Positions 1-6,248 of a DNA stretch of 8,566 nt are shown here, one piece after another; positions within the stretch are counted from its first letter, which is position 1, and the number at the start of each line of letters is the position of its first letter. Source of the DNA: CAYWFP01 sp964457365 (GTDB lineage: Bacteria; Planctomycetota; SZUA-567); the NCBI GenBank assembly GCA_964457365.1, contig CAYWFP010000132.1:1-8566 (forward strand), read 5' to 3'. Below the pieces are notes generated by a model. It saw only the letters and a program-made list of their open reading frames with translations. It was not told the origin of the DNA and did no database searches. A program made the position numbers and the translations under genes.

Positions 1-2
1 TG

Positions 3-779
3 GCGCGGGTACGTCAGGTCGCGGCAAGCGACAAGGAGGTGCGGTTCACCGCGCTGCTCCACCACGTCTACAACCCCGACACGCTCCGCGAGGCCTTCTT
101 CCTGCTCAAGCGGGACGCGGCCCCCGGCGTGGACGGCGAGACGTGGCGGCACTATGGCGAGGACCTGGAGGCCAGCCTCCTCGACCTTTCCGACAGGCTG
201 AAGCGAGGAGCGTACCGCACGGGCATTAACGCGTCGTTGCGAGAAAGACGGTGCGAGCGATCTCGCCGCGTTGTTGCGATCAATGCCAACCGGGGCCCCC
301 GGCTCGATGCAGACATTCGCGGGTTTTTCGATACCATCGATCACGAATGGCTGGTGAAGTTCGGCGAGCACCGTATCGCGGACAAGCGCGTCGTGCGGCT
401 CATCCGCAAATGGCTGAACGCCGGCGTGCTGGAGACCGTGCGCAAGCGGCTTTCCGCCAAGCTGGGGAACATCAAGGCCGAACTGCGGCGGCGTCTCCAT
501 CACCCGATTCCCGCGACAGGCAAGTGGCTCCGGTCGGTGGTCGAGGGGCACACGCGATACTACGGCGTGCCCATGAATGGCCCGGCCATTGCGCTCTTCC
601 GCTTCGCCGTGGGTCGTCTCTGGCATCGCGCGCTGTCCCGGCGCAGCCAGAAAGGCCGGGTGACGTGGGAGCGGATGTACCGCCTGATCGACCGCTACTT
701 GCCTGCCGTCCGCGCGTGTCATCCCTATCCCTTGCAGCGCCTCGGCGTCATCACCCGAGGCAGGAGCCGGATGCGTTAG
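3..779 (+). pseudogene. ltrA: Group II intron reverse transcriptase/maturase, internally deleted
   Basis: This is a broken LtrA-type reverse transcriptase/maturase, open at the window's 5' edge; the frame reads upstream of the GTG at 39 (ARVRQVAASDKEVRFTALL), so that GTG is not the true start. Three family blocks survive, counting from the GTG: an N-terminal block (residues 1-60, with KRDAAPGVDGETWRHYG), part of the palm containing the first catalytic-Asp motif (DADIRGFFDTIDHEWL, residues 90-105, through about 132), and the maturase/thumb C-terminus (about 133-246, with GKWLRSVVEGHTRYYGVPMN and ITRGRSRMR). Residues 61-89 do not resemble the family, and the finger motifs expected there are absent. 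Between about 132 and 133 the YADD catalytic motif and its surroundings are gone. Intact relatives are usually well over 400 residues. The reading frame is kept across both deletions, but the product cannot be an active polymerase. Confidence 0.85.
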
Positions 780-840
780 CAGCGCTCGTCCGGATCTGTG
801 GAGGGGGTGGTCAGTAATGTCCATTCCTACTCCGCCCGAC
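764..840 (+). ncRNA. Decayed group II intron domain V and likely domain VI
   Basis: Positions 764-797 follow the bacterial domain V pattern: a GAGCC start carrying the AGC catalytic triad, a terminal loop near TTAG, a two-base CG bulge on the 3' strand, and a closing strand TCCGGATC. Two pairs look broken compared with the usual hairpin: a G facing A where GUUC has become GATC, and a T facing T above the bulge. Positions 801-833 can fold as domain VI, with GGAG pairing CTCC, a bulged A at 829 as candidate branch point, then GGGG with TCCT and TGG with CCA. The distance from A829 to the presumed 3' end at 840 is longer than the usual 7-8 bases, consistent with decay or a misplaced boundary. 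Confidence 0.6.
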
Positions 841-906
841 GGCAGGCGTCCGACCGCCATTGATGATATCCGCCCGTTTCCCGCAGCGCAACGATGTTTC
901 CGGCAC

Positions 907-934
907 TTGACTGCGACTGCCCCGTGCGTAGGAT
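907..934 (+). promoter_or_regulatory. Weak candidate promoter for the sugar operon
   Basis: TTGACT (907-912) lies 16 bases before TAGGAT (929-934), a 5/6 and a 4/6 match to the sigma-70 consensus. Transcription would start near 941, leaving a leader of about 47 bases before the dehydratase ATG at 988. The 147-base gap between the intron edge and this ATG holds no other gene that I can support. The match is weak, and other sigma factors or a start upstream of the window are possible. Confidence 0.3.
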
Positions 935-987
935 TGACGTTTTCGGTCCTGCGCGGCTGGGACCGGCGGAGACGGCGGGAAGACCGG

Positions 988-1971
988 ATGGACGATTTCT
1001 GGAACGATCGATCGGTACTGGTCACCGGCGCCACGGGGCTGGTGGGCTCGTGGCTGGTCAAGGCGCTGCTGCGGCGGCACGCACGCGTGACGGTGCTGCT
1101 GCGTGACCGGGATCCGCAGAGCGAACTGGTGCGCAGCGGCGACGAGGCGCGCGTGACGGTAGTCAACGGCGAGCTGGCGGATTACGGCGCGCTCGAACGG
1201 GCCATCGGCGAGCACGAGACGGAGACGGTCTTCCACCTCGCCGCGCAGACGCTGGTCGGCATGGGGTACCGCTCGCCGCGGCAGACCTTCGAGAGCAACA
1301 TCCGCGGCACGTACAACCTGCTCGACGCCTGCCGCGTGCTCGACGACGTCGTCGCGGGCGTGGTCGTGGCCTCGAGCGACAAGGCCTACGGCGAGGCCGA
1401 GGCGTTGCCGTATGTCGAAGCCACGCCGCTGAACGGCCGGTTCCCGTACGACGTCTCCAAGTCCTGCGCGGACAACCTGGCGCAGGCGTACGCGCGGACC
1501 TACGGCCTGCCCGTCGCCATCGGCCGCTGCGGCAACATCTACGGCGGGGCGGATCTGAACTGGAGCCGCATCGTCCCGGGCACGATCCGCAGCCTGCTCA
1601 AGGGCGAGCGGCCGGTGATCCGCAGCGACGGCACCTTCGTGCGCGACTATATCCACATCGACGACGTCGTGGAGGCGTACCTGCTGCTGGGCGCGCGCGC
1701 CGCGGAGGAGGGCGTCAGGGGCGAGGCGTTCAACTTCGGGCCGCACCAGCCGGCGACAGTGCTCGAGATCGTCGATCGCCTGCGGCGACTGATCGGGCGC
1801 GAGGATCTGGAGCCGGATATCCGCAATACCGCCAAGGCCGAGATCCACGACCAGTACCTCGACAGCACCAAGGCCCAAAAGCGCCTCGGGTGGGCCCCGA
1901 AACGGACGCTCGAGGACGGGCTGAAGGAGACGCTGACGTGGTATCGCGCGTATCTGGGGAGCCAAGCGTGA
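988..1971 (+). CDS. rfbG: NDP-sugar 4,6-dehydratase, RfbG (CDP-glucose 4,6-dehydratase)-like
   Basis: This 327-residue extended short-chain dehydrogenase should convert an NDP-glucose, most likely CDP-glucose, to the 4-keto-6-deoxy sugar in the cytoplasm. The N-terminal Rossmann motif GATGLVG is at residues 14-20, followed by a core FHLAAQ segment and the catalytic YDVSK (Tyr154, Lys158). SSDKAYGE (129-136) has Asp-Lys where TDP-glucose dehydratases have Asp-Glu, as in RfbG-type enzymes, and GGADLNWSRIVPGTIRS (186-202) is also typical of RfbG-like proteins. The frame is open upstream to 817, but that extension covers intron and intergenic DNA, while the Rossmann fold begins properly after Met at 988; a GGCGGGAAG stretch precedes it. 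It opens a five-gene run, and its stop overlaps the next gene's GTG. The nucleotide specificity (CDP) is inferred mainly from the RfbH partner downstream. Confidence 0.82.
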   Translation: MDDFWNDRSVLVTGATGLVGSWLVKALLRRHARVTVLLRDRDPQSELVRSGDEARVTVVNGELADYGALERAIGEHETETVFHLAAQTLVGMGYRSPRQTFESNIRGTYNLLDACRVLDDVVAGVVVASSDKAYGEAEALPYVEATPLNGRFPYDVSKSCADNLAQAYARTYGLPVAIGRCGNIYGGADLNWSRIVPGTIRSLLKGERPVIRSDGTFVRDYIHIDDVVEAYLLLGARAAEEGVRGEAFNFGPHQPATVLEIVDRLRRLIGREDLEPDIRNTAKAEIHDQYLDSTKAQKRLGWAPKRTLEDGLKETLTWYRAYLGSQA

Positions 1972-2417
1972 TCGACGGCGTGGCGGTACACGAACCGAAA
2001 CGCATCCCCGACGAGCGCGGCTGCATCATGCACATGCTGCGCGCGGACGCGCCGCACTTCCGGGCCTTCGGCGAGATCTACTTCTCGCAGGTCTACCCCG
2101 GCGTGGTCAAGGCCTGGCATATCCACAAGGCGATGACGCTCAACTACGCGGTGCCGGCGGGGATGATCAAGCTCGTGTTGTACGACGACCGCGAGGGGAG
2201 CGCCACGCGCGGCGAGTTGATGGAGATCTATCTCGGCGAGCAGCAGTACCGGCTGGTGACGGTGCCGCCGATGGTGTGGAACGGGTTCATGGGCGTGGGC
2301 ACCGCGCCGGCGCTGGTGGCCAACTGCGCCACGCACCCGCACGATCCGGCCGAGATCGAGCGGCTGGACCCGTACGCGAACGATATTCCCTACGCGTGGG
2401 AGCTGAAGCACCGATGA
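1968..2417 (+). CDS. RmlC-like sugar epimerase (candidate CDP-dideoxyhexulose 5-epimerase)
   Basis: This 149-residue protein belongs to the dTDP-4-dehydrorhamnose 3,5-epimerase (RmlC) cupin family, in the short form of about 150 residues. It carries a WHIHK segment (50-54) where the cupin places its catalytic or substrate-binding His, a central KLVLYDDRE strand (68-76), PPMVWNGF (100-107) and a C-terminal NDIPYAWE. In 3,6-dideoxyhexose pathways the RmlC homologue AscE (E-ep) inverts C5 of the CDP-4-keto sugar to the L-series; that role is inferred here from the adjacent RfbG, RmlD and RfbH homologues. The start is GTG at 1968, overlapping the upstream TGA as GTGA with GGGGAG six bases before it. 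The frame is open back to 1890, but that part lies wholly inside the dehydratase gene. A true 3,5-epimerase acting on dTDP sugars remains possible. Confidence 0.8.
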   Translation: MIDGVAVHEPKRIPDERGCIMHMLRADAPHFRAFGEIYFSQVYPGVVKAWHIHKAMTLNYAVPAGMIKLVLYDDREGSATRGELMEIYLGEQQYRLVTVPPMVWNGFMGVGTAPALVANCATHPHDPAEIERLDPYANDIPYAWELKHR

Positions 2418-3298
2418 CGCGCGAACTGGTGATCGGGGCGTCGGGGCTGATCGGCTCGCACCTGCTGGCCGATGCGCAGCAGCACGGCGCGGCGGCGGGC
2501 ACGTACCATACGCATCCGGTGGCGGGCTTGCGGGCGCTGGACCTGACCGACGAGGACGCGACGGCGGGGCTGCTCGACGAGGTCGAACCGGACGTCGTCT
2601 ATCTCCCGGCGGCGAATCCTAACGTCGAGTGGGTCGAGGCCAACCCGCAGGCCGCGCGCGCGCTCAACGTCGAGGCGCCGGCGATGCTGGCGCGGCGGTT
2701 GCGCGACACGGGGGCGAAGCTGGTCTACTATTCCTCCGACTACGTCTTCGACGGCACGGCCGGTCCGTACCGGGAAGAGGACGCGCCGAACCCCTTGAGC
2801 GAGTACGCGCGGCAGAAAGCCGAGGTCGAGACGATGCTCGCGGCGATGCTGGAGAATTGGCTGGTGCTGCGGGTGACGGTGGTCTACGGCTGGGACGCGC
2901 AGGCGAAGAACTTCGCCGCCCGGGCGGTGAAGACGCTGCGCGCGGGCGGACAGGTCAAGGCGCCGGTCGACCAGTTCAACAACCCCACCTACGCACCGGA
3001 TCTCGCGGCGGCGTCGCGTGCGCTGGCGGCCCGGGACGCGCGCGGAATCTTCCATCTGGCGGGCAAGGACGTCTGCCACCGCTGCGATTTCGCCCGCGAG
3101 ATCGCCGCGGTTTTCGGCCTCGACGAGGCGCTGGTCGTGCCGGTGACCACGACGGAGCTCGCGCAGCGCGCGGCGCGGCCTTTGCGGGCCGGGATGATCG
3201 TGGAGAAGGCGCAGGCCGTGCTGGACTTTCCCCTCCGCGGTTACCGGGAGGCGCTGCGGCAGATGCGGGAGGACGAGGCCGATGCCTGGCGCGAATGA
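2414..3298 (+). CDS. RmlD-like NDP-4-ketohexose reductase (candidate AscF-type)
   Basis: This is a 294-residue extended SDR of the dTDP-4-dehydrorhamnose reductase (RmlD) family, of normal family length. It has GASGLIG for NAD(P)H binding (8-14), SSDYVFDG (107-114), the catalytic pair Tyr131 and Lys135 in YARQK, and DQFNNPT (186-192), matching the conserved DQ..NPT substrate loop. RmlD enzymes reduce the 4-keto group as the last step in making the NDP-deoxysugar. Beside an RfbH homologue and an RmlC-like epimerase it fits the CDP-3,6-dideoxy-L-hexulose 4-reductase (AscF, E-red) role; the exact product stereochemistry cannot be read from the sequence. The ATG overlaps the epimerase stop as ATGA, with GGGAG 11 bases upstream, and the gene overlaps the next by 17 bases. 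A longer reading from 2276 only covers the epimerase gene. Confidence 0.82.
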   Translation: MTRELVIGASGLIGSHLLADAQQHGAAAGTYHTHPVAGLRALDLTDEDATAGLLDEVEPDVVYLPAANPNVEWVEANPQAARALNVEAPAMLARRLRDTGAKLVYYSSDYVFDGTAGPYREEDAPNPLSEYARQKAEVETMLAAMLENWLVLRVTVVYGWDAQAKNFAARAVKTLRAGGQVKAPVDQFNNPTYAPDLAAASRALAARDARGIFHLAGKDVCHRCDFAREIAAVFGLDEALVVPVTTTELAQRAARPLRAGMIVEKAQAVLDFPLRGYREALRQMREDEADAWRE

Positions 3299-4592
3299 TC
3301 TGCGCGCGGAGATTCTCGCGAAGATCGCGGCCTACCACGCCGCGGCGTTTCCGGAGAACGAGTTCGTCCCCGGCGTCTCGCGCGTGCCGGTCAGCGGCAA
3401 GGTCTTCGACCGCGAGGAACTGGAGTACCTTGTCGACGCGTCGCTGGACTTCTGGCTCACCGCCGAGCGTTACGCCGAGCGTTTCGAGCGCGAGTTCGCC
3501 GATTTCGTCGGTACCCGTCACTGCCACCTGGTCAACTCCGGTTCGAGCGCGAACCTGCTCTGCGTAGCCGCGCTCATGTCGCCGCTGCTGGAGGAGAAGG
3601 CGCTCAAGCCCGGCGACGAGGTGCTCACCGTCGCCTGCGGCTTTCCGACCACGCTCAACCCGATCCTCCAGTGCGGGCTGAAACCGGCGGTCGTGGACGT
3701 GACCCTGCCGGGGTACAACGTCGACGTCGAGGCGTTGTCGCGGGCGGTCGGACCGCGGACGCGGGCGATCATCCTGGGGCACACGCTCGGCAATCCGTTC
3801 GACCTGGAGGCGGTGGCCGGCCTGGCCGAAGCGCACGCTCTGTGGCTGATCGAGGACTGCTGCGACGCCGTCGGCAGCCGGTACGCCGGTCGGAATGTCG
3901 GCACTTTCGGCCACCTGGCGGCGACGAGTTTTTATCCCGCGCACCACATCACCACCGGCGAGGGCGGGGCGGTACTGACGAGCGACCCGCTGCTGTCGCG
4001 CATCGTCGCGAGCCTGCGCGACTGGGGGCGCGACTGCTGGTGCAAGCCCGGCAGCGACGACACCTGCGGCAACCGTTTCGGCCAGCAGTTCGGCAGCCTC
4101 CCTTTCGGCTACGACCACAAGTACGTCTACGGCCACGTCGGGTACAACCTCAAGGTCACCGACATGCAGGCGGCGATCGGTTGCGCGCAGATGAAGAAGC
4201 TGCCCGGCTTCATCGCCGCGCGGCGGGCGAACTACACGACTCTGCGGGCGAAGCTCTCCGACCTGGAGGACGTGCTGATCCTGCCGCGGGAGACGGAGAA
4301 CGCGGAGCCGAGCTGGTTCGGCTTCCCGCTCTCGGTGCGCGCGGAGGCGCCGCTGACCCGCAACGAGATGACCGCGACGCTGGAGAGGAGAAAGATCGCC
4401 ACGCGGCTCATGTTCGGCGGCAACCTGCTGCGGCAGCCGGCGTACGAGAATCTCGAGATCCGCGTCGCGGGGGACTTGCCCAACACCGACTTCGTCATGA
4501 ACCGGACGTTCTGGCTGGCCACGTATCCGGGGCTGACCGTCGAGATGATCGACTACATGAGCGAGACGCTGCACGCGATCGCGCGTGCCTGA
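3282..4592 (+). CDS. rfbH: RfbH-type CDP-4-keto-6-deoxyglucose 3-dehydratase (E1)
   Basis: RfbH/DdhC (E1) uses pyridoxamine phosphate and a [2Fe-2S] cluster to remove the C3 hydroxyl of CDP-4-keto-6-deoxyglucose, committing it to a 3,6-dideoxyhexose. It belongs to the DegT/DnrJ/EryC1 aminotransferase fold, and 436 residues is the normal length. Two hallmarks separate it from ordinary aminotransferases. The PLP lysine is replaced by histidine in SFYPAHHITTGEGGA (His221, by register with the known enzyme's His220). The cluster cysteines keep the exact spacing C-X57-C-X1-C-X7-C at Cys194, Cys252, Cys254 and Cys262. Asp195 in EDCCDAVGS is the likely PLP-ring aspartate. A strong GGGAGGA sits eight bases before the ATG, which lies inside the end of the reductase gene. 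E1 normally needs a separate reductase (DdhD/E3), and none is in this window. Confidence 0.95.
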   Translation: MPGANDLRAEILAKIAAYHAAAFPENEFVPGVSRVPVSGKVFDREELEYLVDASLDFWLTAERYAERFEREFADFVGTRHCHLVNSGSSANLLCVAALMSPLLEEKALKPGDEVLTVACGFPTTLNPILQCGLKPAVVDVTLPGYNVDVEALSRAVGPRTRAIILGHTLGNPFDLEAVAGLAEAHALWLIEDCCDAVGSRYAGRNVGTFGHLAATSFYPAHHITTGEGGAVLTSDPLLSRIVASLRDWGRDCWCKPGSDDTCGNRFGQQFGSLPFGYDHKYVYGHVGYNLKVTDMQAAIGCAQMKKLPGFIAARRANYTTLRAKLSDLEDVLILPRETENAEPSWFGFPLSVRAEAPLTRNEMTATLERRKIATRLMFGGNLLRQPAYENLEIRVAGDLPNTDFVMNRTFWLATYPGLTVEMIDYMSETLHAIARA

Positions 4593-4604
4593 CCGGGAGA
4601 GACC

Positions 4605-5417
4605 GTGCTCCGCTTCGAGAAAGACATCCTGATCTACCTGCCGTGCTACAACTGCCAGAAGCATATCGGAGAAACGCTGCGCGGCATTCCCGCCGCCTAC
4701 CACGACAAGGCCGAGGCCCTGGTGGTCGAAAACCGCAGCGAAGACGACACCGCCGCGGTGGCGCTGGCGGCGGCGAAGGACCTGCGTTTTCCGGTGCGGG
4801 TGATCCGGCCGCGCGAGAACCTCGGCTACGCCGGTTCGCAGAAGCTGGCGTATTCCCTGGCGGTGAAGAGCGGAAACGTGAAGCGCGTGATCATGCTCCA
4901 CGGCGACGGGCAGTACCCGCCTGAGCTTCTGACGCGGCTGGAGCCGTTCCTCGCCGGCGACGCGGCGGTCGTCAACGGCTACCGCAGCAAGCGTTCCTTC
5001 CCGGTGCGCGAGGAGACGCCGACCGGGGCGTACCTGGCGATCAAGGCGCTCAACGAGGTGGAGAACCTGATCACCGGCTACCGCCGTACGGAGTGGCACA
5101 GCGGCTTCGTCATGTATGCCACGGAGTTCCTGCGGCAGGTGCCGTTGCAACGCCTGACCCGCACGCGTCATCTCGACGGCGAGATGCTGATGTGCGCGGG
5201 AATTCTGCGGCAGAAGGTGATCTCGGTGCCGATCTACAAGCGTTACAAGGGCTGCGAGGCCTTCGCCGGCCCAGAGCGCCGGCGTTACGTCTGGCGCGCG
5301 CTGGACTGCATGTGGCGCTGCCGGCTGGGGTATCACCGGCGGGTGCTGCGCAACGAGACGCTGAATATCGATTATGCGTATGACGTGTTGCACGAAACAG
5401 ATTCCAGTCGCGGTTGA
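4605..5417 (+). CDS. Family 2 glycosyltransferase (GT-A fold)
   Basis: This 270-residue, soluble-looking inverting glycosyltransferase of the GT2 type probably transfers a sugar from an NDP donor to a surface-glycan acceptor on the cytoplasmic face of the membrane. The nucleotide-binding start ILIYLPCYNCQKHIGETL (8-25), VVENRSEDDT (40-49), ENLGYAGSQK (71-80) and the metal-binding HGDGQYPPE (99-107) follow the GT2/DPM1-like order; HLDGEM (189-194) may supply the later acidic residue. I see no transmembrane segment. The start is GTG at 4605, with GGGAGA four bases before it and a gap of only 12 bases after rfbH, so it is probably the last gene of the sugar operon. Whether its donor is the dideoxysugar made by its neighbours is inference from position; donor and acceptor cannot be read from the sequence. 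Confidence 0.82.
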   Translation: MLRFEKDILIYLPCYNCQKHIGETLRGIPAAYHDKAEALVVENRSEDDTAAVALAAAKDLRFPVRVIRPRENLGYAGSQKLAYSLAVKSGNVKRVIMLHGDGQYPPELLTRLEPFLAGDAAVVNGYRSKRSFPVREETPTGAYLAIKALNEVENLITGYRRTEWHSGFVMYATEFLRQVPLQRLTRTRHLDGEMLMCAGILRQKVISVPIYKRYKGCEAFAGPERRRYVWRALDCMWRCRLGYHRRVLRNETLNIDYAYDVLHETDSSRG

Positions 5418-5556
5418 CAACGCGCGCGAAAGCAAACCGCCGCCGGCGGCAAGTAGGGGAAGTAGCGACGTCGAAGAGACCCGAAACCGTTTTCCCGTTC
5501 GCGGCCGCGGGGCCGGCGGGAGAGCGGAAACGCAGGGGAGCACACGGGGGTGGAGG

Positions 5557-5595
5557 CGCGCCGGGAGGGATTCCGGCGCGTTTCTTTATTTTTCT
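5557..5595 (+). terminator. Intrinsic terminator after the sugar operon
   Basis: CGCGCCGG (5557-5564) pairs perfectly with CCGGCGCG (5573-5580). A G-T and an A-T pair extend the stem to ten pairs, closing a GGGA tetraloop (5567-5570, GNRA type). A T-rich run, TTTCTTTATTTTTCT, follows at once (5581-5595). This is a textbook rho-independent terminator on the + strand and should end the transcript of the five sugar genes. The 139 bases between the glycosyltransferase stop and the hairpin hold no gene that I can support, only GC-rich sequence with a 12-base palindrome at 5439-5450. Confidence 0.87.
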
Positions 5596-5601
5596 CCAAA
5601 C

Positions 5602-5629
5602 TTGACGCCGCGCGCGGGAACGGAATACT
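5602..5629 (+). promoter_or_regulatory. Candidate promoter for coaD
   Basis: TTGACG (5602-5607) is followed after 16 bases by AATACT (5624-5629), 5/6 and 4/6 matches to sigma-70 boxes. It sits directly behind the terminator and about 20 bases before the coaD ATG, and the gene's Shine-Dalgarno sequence (GGGAGGAG, 5638-5645) fits just behind the predicted start near 5636. The position makes it believable even though the -10 is imperfect. Confidence 0.45.
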
Positions 5630-5648
5630 GGACCGCCGGGAGGAGCTC

Positions 5649-6218
5649 ATGAAGTCGCCACGCATCGCGGTCTTTCCGGGAACCTTCGACCCGATCACCT
5701 ACGGCCACCTCGACGTGATCGAGCGCGGGGTCAAGCTCTTCGACGGCTTGATCGTCGGCGTCAGTCAGAACTCCACCAAGCGGGCGCTGATCCCCATCGG
5801 CGAGCGCGTGGACCTGATCCGCCGCCTGACCGCGAGGCTCGAGGGGGTGCGGGTGGAGACCTTCAGCGGCATGACCGTCGACTTCGTCCGCCGCGTGGAG
5901 GCGCACGCGATCCTGCGCGGCATCCGCACCTTCGCCGACTTCGAGTACGAGTTCCAGCTCGCTCTGGCCAACCGCCGCATCGCCGATATCGAGACCGTCT
6001 TCGTCATGGCCAGCGCGGAGAACGCCTTCGTCCGCTCGACCCTGATCAAGGAGGCGGCCAGCCTCGGCGGCGACATCAGCGCTTTCGTGCCGCCGGAGGT
6101 CGGCGAGGTGCTCGAGCGGTACGCGCCGGCGCAGGGCGACGACCGGCTGGGGCTCGGCGGACGCGAACCGACCGTGCCGGGGCCCGAGTCGGCGCTGCAG
6201 GGCGAGGTGATCGAGTAG
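5649..6218 (+). CDS. coaD: Phosphopantetheine adenylyltransferase
   Basis: CoaD joins ATP and 4'-phosphopantetheine to form dephospho-CoA, the penultimate step of coenzyme A synthesis, in the cytoplasm. The 189-residue protein has the nucleotidyltransferase signature GTFDPITYGH (11-20, T/HxGH motif ending at His20), LRGIRTFADFEYE (89-101) for substrate binding, and VRSTLIKEAASLGGD (128-142), matching the family's SST-IKE block. Bacterial CoaD is usually about 160 residues; here the core ends near residue 160 and a Gly/Pro/Glu-rich tail of some 29 residues follows, of unknown use. The ATG at 5649 has GGGAGGAG three bases upstream. The frame runs back to 5550, but that stretch contains the terminator. 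It is often next to rsmD in other genomes; here it leads a run with a receiver domain and a phosphatase. Confidence 0.96.
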   Translation: MKSPRIAVFPGTFDPITYGHLDVIERGVKLFDGLIVGVSQNSTKRALIPIGERVDLIRRLTARLEGVRVETFSGMTVDFVRRVEAHAILRGIRTFADFEYEFQLALANRRIADIETVFVMASAENAFVRSTLIKEAASLGGDISAFVPPEVGEVLERYAPAQGDDRLGLGGREPTVPGPESALQGEVIE

Positions 6219-6248
6219 ACGCCGACGACAGCGACACGGAGAGATATC

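Larger units (their letters stand above)
1..840 (+). mobile_element. Group II intron remnant, 3' portion
   Basis: The stretch holds the 3' part of a group II intron: a damaged LtrA-type ORF followed directly by a recognisable domain V and a possible domain VI. The ORF ends inside domain V (its last residues, GRSRMR, are encoded by the first strand of that hairpin), which is the usual arrangement in this intron lineage. The 5' part of the intron lies outside the window. The 3' edge at about 840 is inferred from the ending CCCGAC, because bacterial group II introns end in AY; it could be off by some bases. Loss of the reverse transcriptase core and mispairs in domain V mean the element is very unlikely to splice or move. 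Confidence 0.8.

Noticed and set aside
817..987. N-terminal extension of the dehydratase from an upstream ATG
   Set aside because: The extra 57 residues cover intron domain VI and intergenic DNA and resemble no SDR N-terminus; the Rossmann strand starts just after Met at 988.
811..1965. 384-codon minus-strand open frame opposite the dehydratase
   Set aside because: It mirrors the real dehydratase gene, has biased composition and shows no motif or plausible ribosome site.
5414..5419. Perfect TTGACA box at the end of the glycosyltransferase gene
   Set aside because: No acceptable -10 lies 15-19 bases downstream (the region reads CCGCCG), and the terminator would stop any such transcript before coaD.
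5439..5450. Perfect palindrome GCCGCCGGCGGC as a second terminator or operator
   Set aside because: It has no spare loop bases and no T run after it, and such palindromes are expected by chance at this GC content.
2976..5543. 855-codon open frame on the minus strand opposite rfbH and the glycosyltransferase
   Set aside because: It is low-complexity Arg/Ala/Pro/His-rich sequence with no domain I recognise. It lies antisense to two well-supported genes, as expected in GC-rich DNA where stops are rare.
5550..5648. Upstream start for coaD
   Set aside because: The extension would translate the intrinsic terminator hairpin and T run, and CoaD normally begins a few residues before GTFDP, as with the ATG at 5649.
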